From: Flavobacterium daejeonense DSM 17708
Lineage (GTDB): Bacteria; Bacteroidota; Bacteroidia; Flavobacteriales; Flavobacteriaceae
Length of the DNA stretch: 64,000 nt
Assembly: GCF_000425425.1 (NCBI RefSeq)
Contig: NZ_AUDK01000013.1
Location: forward strand, 1-64,000
Direction of reading: 5' to 3'
The notes below the pieces were generated by a model. That model saw nothing but the letters and a program-made list of their open reading frames with translations. It was not told where the DNA came from and did no database searches. The position numbers were made by a program, and so were the translations under genes. Positions 16,014 to 24,076 of this stretch are shown here, in pieces (position 1 is the first letter of the stretch; every line of letters begins with the position of its first letter).

Positions 16014-17132
16014 TTATTTTTTGTCAATTAATTCAACTTCAAAAATAAGATTGGCATAAGGCGGGATAATATCTCCGGCTCCACCGGCACCGTAAGCCAA
16101 ATGAGAAGGAATAAACAGAATGGCTTTGTCTCCAAAAGACATTTTGTCAAGTCCTTCTATAAATCCCGGAATCATGCCTTCTTTTCTGCCTGCCTGAAAC
16201 GGAATTGGTTCGTAACCGCCTTGTTGATCTCTTGCAGCATCATATTTTCCAAAAGTTTCGGCTACACTTTGAATGTTGGTATCAAAAAGTTTTCCATTTT
16301 CAAGAAAACCGGCATAATTCATCGTAATTTGAGTTCCTTTGGTTGGTTTTGTACCCTTTCCTTTTTGAGTAATGATGTATTTTAACCCCGAAGAGGTTCT
16401 GCTGGCTTTGCCTTTTAAAGCGTCAAAATACAAGAGCTTGTCTTCAATGACTTTTCCGTATTTGGCTTCGTATTCTCTTTTTTGTTTTTCTTCAAGATCT
16501 ATTTGTGCTTTTTGTCTTTTGGATTCAACAGAAAAGTAATCGTAGAAAGTTTTTTCGGCATTGAATTTTTTGGCAGCTTCTCCTTTTCGAACAATCGATA
16601 CCGATTCGATAAGGTCATTTTGTTCAATAGTATTAACAACTTCCATTCCCTGAACCACATGACCAAAGATGGTGTGTTTTTGGTCTAACCAGGGAGTAGG
16701 AACGTGAGTGATAAAAAACTGACTGCTGTTAGTTGCCGGACCATTATTAGCCATAGCCAAAAGTCCGCCTTTGTCAAAAATTACATCGCTGTTAAATTCG
16801 TCTTTAAATTTATAGCCTGCATCTCCGGAACCGGTTCCTAAAGGATCTCCGGCCTGAATCATGAACTCATTGATTACACGGTGGAATTTTAAACCATCGT
16901 AAAAAGGACGTCCTTTTAAATGCTCATTGGTAACAAAATCATTGTTTCCTTCGGCAAGCGTAACAAAGTTGGCTACTGTTATGGGCGCTCTTTTATAATC
17001 TAATTCTAAAAAAATATCCCCTTTATTGGTTTCAATTTTAGCATATAAACCATCCGGTAAATTATTGTATTCTTTTTTACAGGAATAAAAGGTGCTAACA
17101 AGAAGTAATACAATCAGAATGCTTTTTCTCAT
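16014..17132 (-). CDS. Lipoprotein peptidyl-prolyl isomerase, cyclophilin-FKBP fusion
   Basis: A 372-residue paralogue of the next gene, but with a lipoprotein signal (LLLVSTFYSC, Cys18), so it is membrane-anchored. The cyclophilin domain spans about 30-190 (FHRVINEFMIQAGDP, SSQFFITHVPTPWLDQKHTIFG), a charged linker follows, and the FKBP domain spans about 245-372 (ITMNYAGFLENGKLFD, IPSHLAYGAGGAGDIIPPYANLIFEVEL). It lies 30 bases upstream of its paralogue and 15 bases downstream of gldI, in the same operon, pointing to folding of envelope or gliding/secretion proteins. That client assignment is an inference. Confidence 0.93.
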   Translation of the reverse strand: MRKSILIVLLLVSTFYSCKKEYNNLPDGLYAKIETNKGDIFLELDYKRAPITVANFVTLAEGNNDFVTNEHLKGRPFYDGLKFHRVINEFMIQAGDPLGTGSGDAGYKFKDEFNSDVIFDKGGLLAMANNGPATNSSQFFITHVPTPWLDQKHTIFGHVVQGMEVVNTIEQNDLIESVSIVRKGEAAKKFNAEKTFYDYFSVESKRQKAQIDLEEKQKREYEAKYGKVIEDKLLYFDALKGKASRTSSGLKYIITQKGKGTKPTKGTQITMNYAGFLENGKLFDTNIQSVAETFGKYDAARDQQGGYEPIPFQAGRKEGMIPGFIEGLDKMSFGDKAILFIPSHLAYGAGGAGDIIPPYANLIFEVELIDKK

Positions 17133-17147
17133 AAGATTGAAATTTAT

Positions 17148-17816
17148 TTATTGTCCCAAGCTGTCCTGAGTTATTGGTCTGGTTTTGGCGCTTGCTTTTC
17201 TGGTTTTTTTGATGCTGTCCTGCATCAGTAATACGTTTTTATTTTGTTCTAATTCTTTTTTATAAACCGCCTCCGGTTTAAAATCATTGAGTGTTATGGT
17301 GCAAATAAGCGGTTGGTTGGGACCAATTTTTTTATTGTCACCATGATAGCCGTAAGCAATGTGAGAAGGAAACAGGAAATTGATTTTTTCGTGTTTTCGC
17401 ATTAATTTGATTCCTTCTCTCAATCCGGTCATGATTTCCTGCTTGTCCACCCGGTACAGCTGTGGTCTTAATTCGACTTCCGAATAAATAATTGTTCCGT
17501 CAAGGTCTTTTAATTCGTAGTTAAAAAAAGCAATGTCTCCTTTTTTAGGAGTCAGTGAATCTGTTTCGTTTCGGGTTTCATAGGAATACCAATAGCCTTT
17601 TGTGGAAGCAAAATAGTTGATTTTAGGATTTTTTTTCATCAAATTTTTGATCAAATCCTCTTCAGAAGCCACGAGTTTTTTATTTCTTGCCACCGATTTT
17701 TTCATGAAAACGCCGGTAGCTCTGGAAATTGGGCGTCGTGCATCCTGATGTTGTTTACAGCCAGCGAAAGTAAGGCATAAGCAGAAACTTATCGCAATAA
17801 TTTGGGGTGCTTTCAT
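17148..17816 (-). CDS. gldI: Gliding motility lipoprotein GldI, FKBP-type PPIase
   Basis: A 222-residue lipoprotein (signal ending LTFAGC, Cys20) with one FKBP domain at about 85-190: GDIAFFNYELKDLDGTIIYSE, IMTGLREGIKLMRKHEKINFLFPSHIAYGYHG, IGPNQPLICTITL. Size, lipobox and FKBP layout match GldI of Flavobacterium johnsoniae, which is needed for gliding and for the type IX secretion machinery, probably by folding its parts. A basic, Lys/Thr-rich tail follows the domain. It starts 5 bases after the DHH phosphoesterase stop, so translation may be coupled. Two more secreted PPIases follow in the operon. Confidence 0.9.
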   Translation of the reverse strand: MKAPQIIAISFCLCLTFAGCKQHQDARRPISRATGVFMKKSVARNKKLVASEEDLIKNLMKKNPKINYFASTKGYWYSYETRNETDSLTPKKGDIAFFNYELKDLDGTIIYSEVELRPQLYRVDKQEIMTGLREGIKLMRKHEKINFLFPSHIAYGYHGDNKKIGPNQPLICTITLNDFKPEAVYKKELEQNKNVLLMQDSIKKTRKASAKTRPITQDSLGQ

Positions 17817-17821
17817 GAGGT

Positions 17822-18826
17822 TTATAGATTTAGGTTTTGGACTAGATTTTCAAATTTAGCAATAGTTTCTTCCATCGAAATTTCCGATTTCCCTCCGGCC
17901 GCATTACGATGTCCGCCACCATTAAAATGTGCTCTTGCAAATTCATTAACATCAAAATTCCCTTGTGAACGGAATGAAATTTTAATAATGTTTTCGTCTT
18001 TATTTTCGATAAAAATAGCCGTAAACTGAATTCCTTTGATGGTTAAACCATAATTAACGATGCCTTCGGTATCTCCTTTTACATGATTGAATTTATCTAA
18101 TTCTTCCTGAGTTAGCGTGATGTAAGAAGTTTTATGTTCCGGAATTATTTTTAAATTTTGCAAAGCCTTACCTAATAATTGTAATCGGTTATAAGAGCTG
18201 TTGTCAAAAAGTAAATTAGGAATAATGGTATTTTCGACGCCTAAATCAATTAATTCGGCTACAATTCGGTGCGTGTTTCCGGTGGTGTTTGGGAATCTGA
18301 AAGAACCGGAATCAGTTAAGATTCCTGTGTAAATACAAGTTCCGATGGTTTTGTCTATCTGGTCTTTTTGCTCTAAATAGCAAATGAAATTATAGAGCAT
18401 TTCACAGGTAGAACCAAAGGACGTGTTAGAATACATATAAGTTGCATAATCATCCGGTTTTTGATGATGATCAATCATGATATAAGTCGTATCAAGTACT
18501 TCCAGTACTTTTTCCATTTCTCCGGTTCGGTGAAAAGCGTTGAAATCCAGAGTGAAAATAATTTCGGCTTCTTTTAGGATTTTGGTGCAGTTTTCTTTGT
18601 CTTTTTCAAATATCTGAACAGTTTCTGAACCCGGAAGCCAGGCTAGAAAATCAGGGAATTCATTTGGAGAAATTACGGTAGCCTGATGATTGTTTGTTTT
18701 TAAAAAATGATACAGTCCCAATGTAGAGCCCATGGCGTCTCCGTCGGGGTTTCTGTGCGGAATAATAGCAATTTTTTTTGGCGTAGCCAATAGTTGCTGG
18801 ATTGCTTGTATATCTTGTATATTCAT
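17822..18826 (-). CDS. DHH-family phosphoesterase (NrnA-like)
   Basis: A 334-residue cytosolic enzyme of the DHH/DHHA1 family, which hydrolyses short oligoribonucleotides, pAp or cyclic-di-AMP products. Metal-binding motifs are IPHRNPDGDAMGS (about 22-34), FTLDFNAFHR (about 92), IDHHQKPDD (about 137) and the DHHA1 substrate loop FNGGGHRNAAGG (about 296-307). Length suits the stand-alone NrnA type without membrane or GGDEF domains. It is the promoter-proximal gene of the operon that carries gldI; this pairing is seen in flavobacteria. Exact substrate cannot be told from the sequence. Confidence 0.92.
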   Translation of the reverse strand: MNIQDIQAIQQLLATPKKIAIIPHRNPDGDAMGSTLGLYHFLKTNNHQATVISPNEFPDFLAWLPGSETVQIFEKDKENCTKILKEAEIIFTLDFNAFHRTGEMEKVLEVLDTTYIMIDHHQKPDDYATYMYSNTSFGSTCEMLYNFICYLEQKDQIDKTIGTCIYTGILTDSGSFRFPNTTGNTHRIVAELIDLGVENTIIPNLLFDNSSYNRLQLLGKALQNLKIIPEHKTSYITLTQEELDKFNHVKGDTEGIVNYGLTIKGIQFTAIFIENKDENIIKISFRSQGNFDVNEFARAHFNGGGHRNAAGGKSEISMEETIAKFENLVQNLNL

Positions 18827-18895
18827 AGTTCGCGAATTTACATTTTTTTAGTGTAAACTATGAAATCATTTGAAAATTAACTTCTTTTTACCAAC

Positions 18896-20143
18896 TTAGA
18901 AATCATCAAGTTTGTTTCTTCTGAATTTTTCATACAATCGGTGTTTGACCCCTTTTACAGTTTGCGCATGATAAATACCCACGGAACCCGAAGAAATATA
19001 AGCAATGAAGCAGGAAATAGCGATGAAAACAGCGCTTTCGATTCCAAAAAGTTCAATCCCCATAATGGTACAGGCAACCGGTGTATGCGTGGCTCCTGAA
19101 AAAACAGCTACAAAGCCCATTCCGGCTAAAAGCGCCATTGGTAACGGAATATAATTTGATAATGTACTTCCTAAGGTCGCGCCCACGAAAAACAAAGGTG
19201 TCACTTCGCCACCTTTGAAACCAGCACCTAAGGTGAATCCTGTGAATAAAATTTTAAGGAGAAAATCGTAATTTTCGCTTGGAGTGTTAAACGCTTCCAC
19301 AATAGAAGGAACGCCCAGTCCCATGAATTTTGTAGCTCCAAAATAATAAACGACCAAAGCAAAAATAATTCCGCCTACATACGGACGTAAAGGAGGATAC
19401 GAAATAGTTTTGGAAAATAGTGAACCCCAAAAATGAGTGCTTCTCGAAAAAAGCATGGCTGCTAAGCCAAATAAAACTGCTGCCGGAATAATCCAGAGGA
19501 AATTTTCCAGATTGAATTCAGCTACAATAGGAATGTGGTAATGCGTGTGGTGTACCGGCCAAAGTTCAACAGTGAAATAAGCAAAATAAGCCACTACAAA
19601 AGAAAGGATGGCGCTTTTTAAGCTAAATTTATTGCAAAATATGACTTCCAGTGCAAAGATTGCTCCGGCGAGCGGTGTTCCAAAAACTGATGCAAATCCG
19701 GCACTGATTCCTAAAATCAGGAGTGTTTTTCGGTCATTGGCATCCAAATGAAAAATTCGGCTAAATTGATCGGCTATGGCTCCGCCCATTTGTACGGCGG
19801 TGCCTTCGCGACCTGCCGAACCTCCGAAAAGATGTGTGATAATGGTTCCTAAGAGAACAAAAGGAGCCATTTTGAGCGGGATTACTTTTTGTGGTTTTTC
19901 GTATTCCTCCAATAAAAGATTGTTTCCTTTTACGACATCTTTACCATAATAATGATACAGTAATCCAATTAATAATCCTCCAACGGGTAAGAACCACAGC
20001 AACCATAAGTTTTGATCTCTAAGCCGGGCAGCCCATTCTAAAGCAATTAAAAAAAACGCAGAAGCTGATCCGGAAAGGAAACCTATTAAAGCGCAGATTA
20101 AAATCCATTTGCCGGAAAACAGTAAGTTTTTTTTGAAATCCAT
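18896..20143 (-). CDS. ClC-family chloride channel or transporter
   Basis: A 415-residue polytopic membrane protein with about ten or eleven hydrophobic helices. It keeps the ClC motif GGSAGREGTAVQMGG with the gating glutamate at residue 113, followed by FKGGEVTPLFFVGATLG and a GMGFVAVFSGATHTPVACTIMG stretch in the second repeat. The glutamate in the first motif favours a Cl-/H+ antiporter over a channel. The usual GSGIP anion-binding segment near the N-terminus is not evident. No CBS domains follow. It is expressed from the minus strand downstream of ridA but separated by a strong hairpin, so probably separately transcribed. Ion specificity is inferred. Confidence 0.88.
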   Translation of the reverse strand: MDFKKNLLFSGKWILICALIGFLSGSASAFFLIALEWAARLRDQNLWLLWFLPVGGLLIGLLYHYYGKDVVKGNNLLLEEYEKPQKVIPLKMAPFVLLGTIITHLFGGSAGREGTAVQMGGAIADQFSRIFHLDANDRKTLLILGISAGFASVFGTPLAGAIFALEVIFCNKFSLKSAILSFVVAYFAYFTVELWPVHHTHYHIPIVAEFNLENFLWIIPAAVLFGLAAMLFSRSTHFWGSLFSKTISYPPLRPYVGGIIFALVVYYFGATKFMGLGVPSIVEAFNTPSENYDFLLKILFTGFTLGAGFKGGEVTPLFFVGATLGSTLSNYIPLPMALLAGMGFVAVFSGATHTPVACTIMGIELFGIESAVFIAISCFIAYISSGSVGIYHAQTVKGVKHRLYEKFRRNKLDDF

Positions 20144-20175
20144 TATTTCGGAGTTTTAGGATAGTTGTAAAATTA

Positions 20176-20231
20176 TTCGAGCGCAGAAAAAGTGAATTTT
20201 AGAAGGCTAAACTACTTTTGCTGCGCTCGAA
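20176..20231 (-). terminator. Long hairpin after ridA
   Basis: Two 18-base arms (TTCGAGCGCAGAAAAAGT and ACTTTTGCTGCGCTCGAA) match at 17 positions and enclose a 20-base loop. The stem is GC-rich for this genome. On the minus strand it lies 19 bases after the RidA stop and is followed by a T-containing stretch, so termination is likely. Confidence 0.7.
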
Positions 20232-20250
20232 GATTTTTTTAGAAGCTTAA

Positions 20251-20637
20251 TTATTCTGCAATCACGGCAGTTAATTCAATTTCTACCAGGTATTCAGGAG
20301 CAACTAATTGGTTGATTCCGTAAAAACCGGTAGTTGGCTTCACGTCTTTAAAGAATTTAGCGTGAGCAGTAGCAACTGCTTCAAAAGTGCTTACATCTGT
20401 TGTGAAAATACGGGTACGAATCACATCTTTCATGCCGGCATTTAAGTCTTCTAATACTTTTTCAACTCTTTCTAAAATGTTTAAGGTTTGAGCATGTGCG
20501 TCATCCGCTTTTACTTTATCACCGTCAACAATTGCAACAGTTCCTGAAACTTCAATGATGTTTCCAATGCGAACTGCACGACAATATCCCATTTTATCTT
20601 CCCATGGCGATCCTGTCAGGATGTTTTCTCTTTTCAT
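20251..20637 (-). CDS. RidA/YjgF/UK114 family protein
   Basis: A 128-residue cytosolic protein of the RidA family, which deaminates reactive enamines/imines. Family features are the early MGYCRAVRIGNIIEVSGTVAI, the middle LNILERVEKVLEDLNAG and DVIRTRIFTTDVSTFEAVATAHAKFF, and the end YLVEIELTAVIAE. In enzymatic RidA an Arg near the C-terminus (in the ARxxVEV motif) binds the carboxylate; here the corresponding stretch reads TTGFYGINQLVAPEYLVEIE with no Arg, so it belongs to another Rid subgroup and may not act on the same substrates. It is a single gene with a strong hairpin after it. Confidence 0.88.
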   Translation of the reverse strand: MKRENILTGSPWEDKMGYCRAVRIGNIIEVSGTVAIVDGDKVKADDAHAQTLNILERVEKVLEDLNAGMKDVIRTRIFTTDVSTFEAVATAHAKFFKDVKPTTGFYGINQLVAPEYLVEIELTAVIAE

Positions 20638-20883
20638 TTTTTTGATGTAATTAATTGATTTTTAGAGGGGTAAGCCTCTGTTTGAAATTTAGAATCTTTG
20701 GGTGCAATTTATAAAAAATACCAGAATAAAAAACAATGATTTTGATAAATGAAAATTGGTTTTTTCTGCTTTTGTTTTGTTAGTATTTATAATAAAATGA
20801 AAAGTTTGTTGTTATCTATTTGGAATAAGTTCAGAAAAATCGTTTTTTTGAATATAGTTTTTTAATTAAAAAAGATAAAAAAG

Positions 20884-21486
20884 ATGAATCGATATTTTAA
20901 TGTAAAAGGTCGGGTTTTTACTTTGGGCTTACTATTGAGTGTGTTTTCTGCAACTTATGCTCAGGAAGAATTTGGCAGTGAATTTAAGGTAAAGGTGGCT
21001 CCGCAAAAAAAGAAAAAGGAGGCGCCTGTAAAAGATGTGAAGTTTAATACAGGAGATTTTAATAAAATTAAATCTTATGTTATACAGGATGTTGAGGAGA
21101 ACACCTATGAAATTCCTAAAGGAGAGGAAAAAGATCCGGAGAAATTAGCTAAACGCGATCAGGATTTTGGAGTGGTTAAAACCGCTTCCGGAACTGCCAA
21201 AGTACAATATCGTGACGCGGCTTATGTTGACGGAGATAAGGTAAGAGTATATGTGAATTATGAAATTGTTCAGCCGGAAGTACTATTGAATGGGGAAGCT
21301 CAGGGATTTGATATTACTTTGAAAAAAGGGGTAAATCGAATTGATTTTGAAGCAATCAACGAAGGTTATGCGGCTCCAAATACAGCTGATTTTAAGATTT
21401 TTGATGATAATGGAATGGTAATTTCGTCTAATCAATGGAATATTGCGCAAGGGTATAAGGCGACGATTATTCTTGAAAAAGAATAG
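20884..21486 (+). CDS. Secreted protein, paralogue of the next gene
   Basis: A 200-residue exported protein (signal peptide ending SATYAQEEF). The mature protein starts with FGSEFKVKVAP and a very basic KKKKE stretch. The C-terminal half has KVQYRDAAYVDGDKVRVYVN, LKKGVNRIDFEAINEG and FKIFDDNGMVISSNQWN, a pattern repeated in the 231-residue protein encoded 130 bases downstream (FTVFYRDYIYIDSDLIKATIN, LKEGFNTFEMEAYSKG, FKIYDDKGVLVRSELWD). The repeated half looks like one beta-sandwich domain. The family is uncharacterised to my knowledge. Envelope location is supported; function unknown. Confidence 0.82.
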   Translation: MNRYFNVKGRVFTLGLLLSVFSATYAQEEFGSEFKVKVAPQKKKKEAPVKDVKFNTGDFNKIKSYVIQDVEENTYEIPKGEEKDPEKLAKRDQDFGVVKTASGTAKVQYRDAAYVDGDKVRVYVNYEIVQPEVLLNGEAQGFDITLKKGVNRIDFEAINEGYAAPNTADFKIFDDNGMVISSNQWNIAQGYKATIILEKE

Positions 21487-21541
21487 TTGAACGTAGTTGA
21501 GGCAGTTATTAGGTTAAAATTTCTTTAATGTTCAGTGAGGT

Positions 21542-21574
21542 TTTGTTTTATACAATGAAAGCTTGGTATATTTG
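21542..21574 (+). promoter_or_regulatory. Promoter of the 231-residue secreted protein gene
   Basis: A -33 TTTG (21542-21545) and a -7 TATATTTG (21567-21574) are separated by 21 bases, a full match to the Bacteroidota consensus. The ATG follows 42 bases after the -7 box. Confidence 0.75.
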
Positions 21575-21616
21575 TTGATACTATAGGGTTGTTAATAAAG
21601 CAAAACAAGAAGTACG

Positions 21617-22312
21617 ATGAAGCAATTATTGTTAGGGATAATGATGTTTTTGGTAATGAATAGCTATGCGCAAAGTGAGTTTAGCAAGAAATTCAAACCT
21701 ATTGCGCCATTGAATCCGACAGTTGCTCCTAAAAAAGTAACACCTGCTGCAACTACTGATGCTCCGGTTATTAAAGCGCCAGATTTGTTTAAAAAACCGG
21801 AAGAGACTTTACCATCTTTCTCAAAATACCAAATTGGTCAGACAAAATCTTTTTCGATGGAGCAAACCAATGATTATGTGAATCCTGGGGATAGAATTAA
21901 GGAAAAGATGACTAAGGATTTGGATAAAACTTTGGTTAGGGAAGGGTTGAAAGAAGATGATCGTCTTTTGGTTAAAATCGATAAAAATTTTGGAGAGATT
22001 CGAACCAAATCTAAATATTTTACCGTTTTCTATCGTGATTATATTTATATCGATAGCGATTTAATTAAAGCAACGATTAATGGGCAAATGATAGGGGGAA
22101 TCATGGAGTTGTATTCCAGTTACGGTCAGTTTGTTTTTAATTTGAAAGAAGGGTTCAATACTTTTGAAATGGAAGCTTATAGTAAAGGTACATCAGGAGG
22201 GAATACTTGTGAATTTAAAATATATGATGATAAAGGAGTTTTGGTTCGTTCAGAATTGTGGGACAACTGGGATAAGGGGGTTAAAGGAAAATTTGTTATT
22301 GTAAAAGAGTAA
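21617..22312 (+). CDS. Secreted protein, paralogue of the preceding gene
   Basis: A 231-residue exported protein (signal peptide MKQLLLGIMMFLVMNSYAQ). The mature start SEFSKKFKPIAP parallels GSEFKVKVAP of its neighbour. A Pro/Thr/Lys-rich linker of about 45 residues is followed by a region with DYVNPGDRIKEKMTKDLDK and the shared C-terminal domain (FYRDYIYIDSD, NLKEGFNTFEMEA, FKIYDDKGVLVRSELWDNWDKG). It has its own strong promoter, so the two paralogues can be expressed independently. No catalytic residues stand out; a structural or binding role is possible but unproven. Confidence 0.82.
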   Translation: MKQLLLGIMMFLVMNSYAQSEFSKKFKPIAPLNPTVAPKKVTPAATTDAPVIKAPDLFKKPEETLPSFSKYQIGQTKSFSMEQTNDYVNPGDRIKEKMTKDLDKTLVREGLKEDDRLLVKIDKNFGEIRTKSKYFTVFYRDYIYIDSDLIKATINGQMIGGIMELYSSYGQFVFNLKEGFNTFEMEAYSKGTSGGNTCEFKIYDDKGVLVRSELWDNWDKGVKGKFVIVKE

Positions 22313-22424
22313 AAAAATTAATGTGCTGAAAGTGTTGTTTTTTGGAATTAATAAGGGCTGAAATTGGAAAAGAAAAAAAATAAAAAATTTCAAAAATCCA
22401 TTTTTCCATTCCAAATTTTAAAAG

Positions 22425-22432
22425 TAATTTTG
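22425..22432 (+). promoter_or_regulatory. -7 promoter box of guaA, only 5 bases from the ATG
   Basis: TAATTTTG matches TAnnTTTG and is followed by CGCCC and then the guaA ATG at 22438. Initiation normally falls about 4-6 bases after this box, so the transcript could be leaderless or nearly so. Confidence 0.55.
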
Positions 22433-22437
22433 CGCCC

Positions 22438-23967
22438 ATGCAACACAACGTACTTATTTTAGATTTCGGTTCGCAATACACTCAGTTGATTGCGCGTAGA
22501 GTTCGCGAATTAAATATATTCTGCGAAATATTTCCATACAATAATATTCCATCAGATTTGTCAAGCTATAAGGCTGTGATTTTGGGAGGGAGTCCTTTTT
22601 CTGTAAGAGCAGAAGATGCACCACATCCCGATTTGTCACAAATCAGAGGAAAGATGCCTTTGCTTGCCGTGTGTTATGGTGCGCAATATTTGGCTCACTT
22701 TAGCGGAGGTGAAGTTGCTGCATCAAATACCAGAGAATATGGCAGAGCAAACCTTTCTTTTATAAAAGAAGGAGAGCTTTTCTTTGAAGGAATTTCGTTA
22801 AACAGCCAGGTTTGGATGAGTCATAGTGATAGTATTAAGGCTTTGCCAACTAATGGTGTAAAATTGGCAAGTACACATGATGTGGAATTTGCTGCTTACA
22901 AAATTGAAGGTGAAACCACTTATGCAATTCAATACCATCCTGAAGTTTACCATTCGACAGAAGGAAAACAAATGTTGGAGAACTTCCTGGTAAAAATTGC
23001 TCACGTTCCTCAAAATTTCACACCAAATGCTTTCGTTGAAGAGATTGTAGCAGAAATGAAAGAGAAAATAGGAAACGACAAGGTAGTTCTTGGACTTTCC
23101 GGAGGTGTTGATTCTACAGTAGCTGCTGTTTTGTTGAATAAGGCTATTGGTGAAAACTTATATTGTATTTTTGTTAATAACGGTTTACTTCGTAAAAATG
23201 AGTTCGAGAATGTATTGAATCAATACAAAGGAATGGGGCTTAATGTTAAGGGAGTAGATGCCGGAGAGCGATTCTTGTCAGAATTGGCGGGAGTTAGTGA
23301 TCCGGAAACCAAACGTAAAATTATTGGTAGAGTATTTATCGAAGTTTTCGACGATGAATCTCATTTGTTAGAAGATGTGAAATGGTTGGCTCAGGGAACT
23401 ATTTATCCTGATGTAATTGAGTCGGTTTCTGTAAAAGGACCATCTGCAACCATTAAATCGCATCATAATGTAGGTGGATTACCTGATTTTATGAAATTAC
23501 AGGTGGTAGAGCCTTTGCGTATGCTTTTTAAAGATGAGGTACGCAGAGTAGGTGCTAGTTTAGGTATTGATCCGGAATTATTAGGAAGACATCCTTTTCC
23601 AGGACCAGGATTGTCAATCCGTATTTTAGGAGATATTACTCCGGAGAAAGTTAGAATTTTGCAAGAGGTTGATTCTGTATTTATCGAAGGATTAAAATCT
23701 TGGGGATTATATGATAAAGTTTGGCAGGCTGGAGCAATTTTGCTTCCGGTAAATAGTGTTGGAGTTATGGGTGACGAGCGTACTTATGAAAAAGTAGTAG
23801 CGCTTCGTGCTGTAGAATCTACCGATGGTATGACTGCTGACTGGGTTCATTTGCCTTATGATTTCTTAATGAAAGTATCTAATGATATTATCAATAAGGT
23901 AAGAGGAGTGAACAGAGTAGTGTATGATATTAGTTCAAAACCACCGGCAACAATCGAGTGGGAATAA
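22438..23967 (+). CDS. guaA: GMP synthase (glutamine-hydrolysing)
   Basis: A 509-residue enzyme that aminates XMP to GMP with glutamine and ATP. The class I amidotransferase domain (about 1-195) shows [20 protein letters not shown], the nucleophile in [17 protein letters not shown] (about Cys79) and the His/Glu pair in YHPEVYHS. The synthetase domain begins with the PP-loop [17 protein letters not shown] (about 218-234), followed by [13 protein letters not shown] and the GMP synthase C-terminal dimer domain ([14 protein letters not shown] to [11 protein letters not shown]). Length and ends are complete. The start is fixed by the conserved N-terminus and leaves almost no leader after the promoter box. 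Confidence 0.97.
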   Translation: MQHNVLILDFGSQYTQLIARRVRELNIFCEIFPYNNIPSDLSSYKAVILGGSPFSVRAEDAPHPDLSQIRGKMPLLAVCYGAQYLAHFSGGEVAASNTREYGRANLSFIKEGELFFEGISLNSQVWMSHSDSIKALPTNGVKLASTHDVEFAAYKIEGETTYAIQYHPEVYHSTEGKQMLENFLVKIAHVPQNFTPNAFVEEIVAEMKEKIGNDKVVLGLSGGVDSTVAAVLLNKAIGENLYCIFVNNGLLRKNEFENVLNQYKGMGLNVKGVDAGERFLSELAGVSDPETKRKIIGRVFIEVFDDESHLLEDVKWLAQGTIYPDVIESVSVKGPSATIKSHHNVGGLPDFMKLQVVEPLRMLFKDEVRRVGASLGIDPELLGRHPFPGPGLSIRILGDITPEKVRILQEVDSVFIEGLKSWGLYDKVWQAGAILLPVNSVGVMGDERTYEKVVALRAVESTDGMTADWVHLPYDFLMKVSNDIINKVRGVNRVVYDISSKPPATIEWE

Positions 23968-24001
23968 TAGAAACACCTTAAAGGGTATTTCTAATAGTAT
24001 A

Positions 24002-24046
24002 AAAACGGTATCAGATTTAGAATAAAATTTGATACCGTTTTCTTTT
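24002..24046 (+). terminator. Terminator of guaA
   Basis: A perfect 12-bp stem (AAAACGGTATCA / TGATACCGTTTT) with a 16-base loop ends in TCTTTTT. It lies 35 bases after the guaA stop. Confidence 0.85.
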
Positions 24047-24076
24047 TAAGTCTAGTAATTTTAATTAATCGATAGA

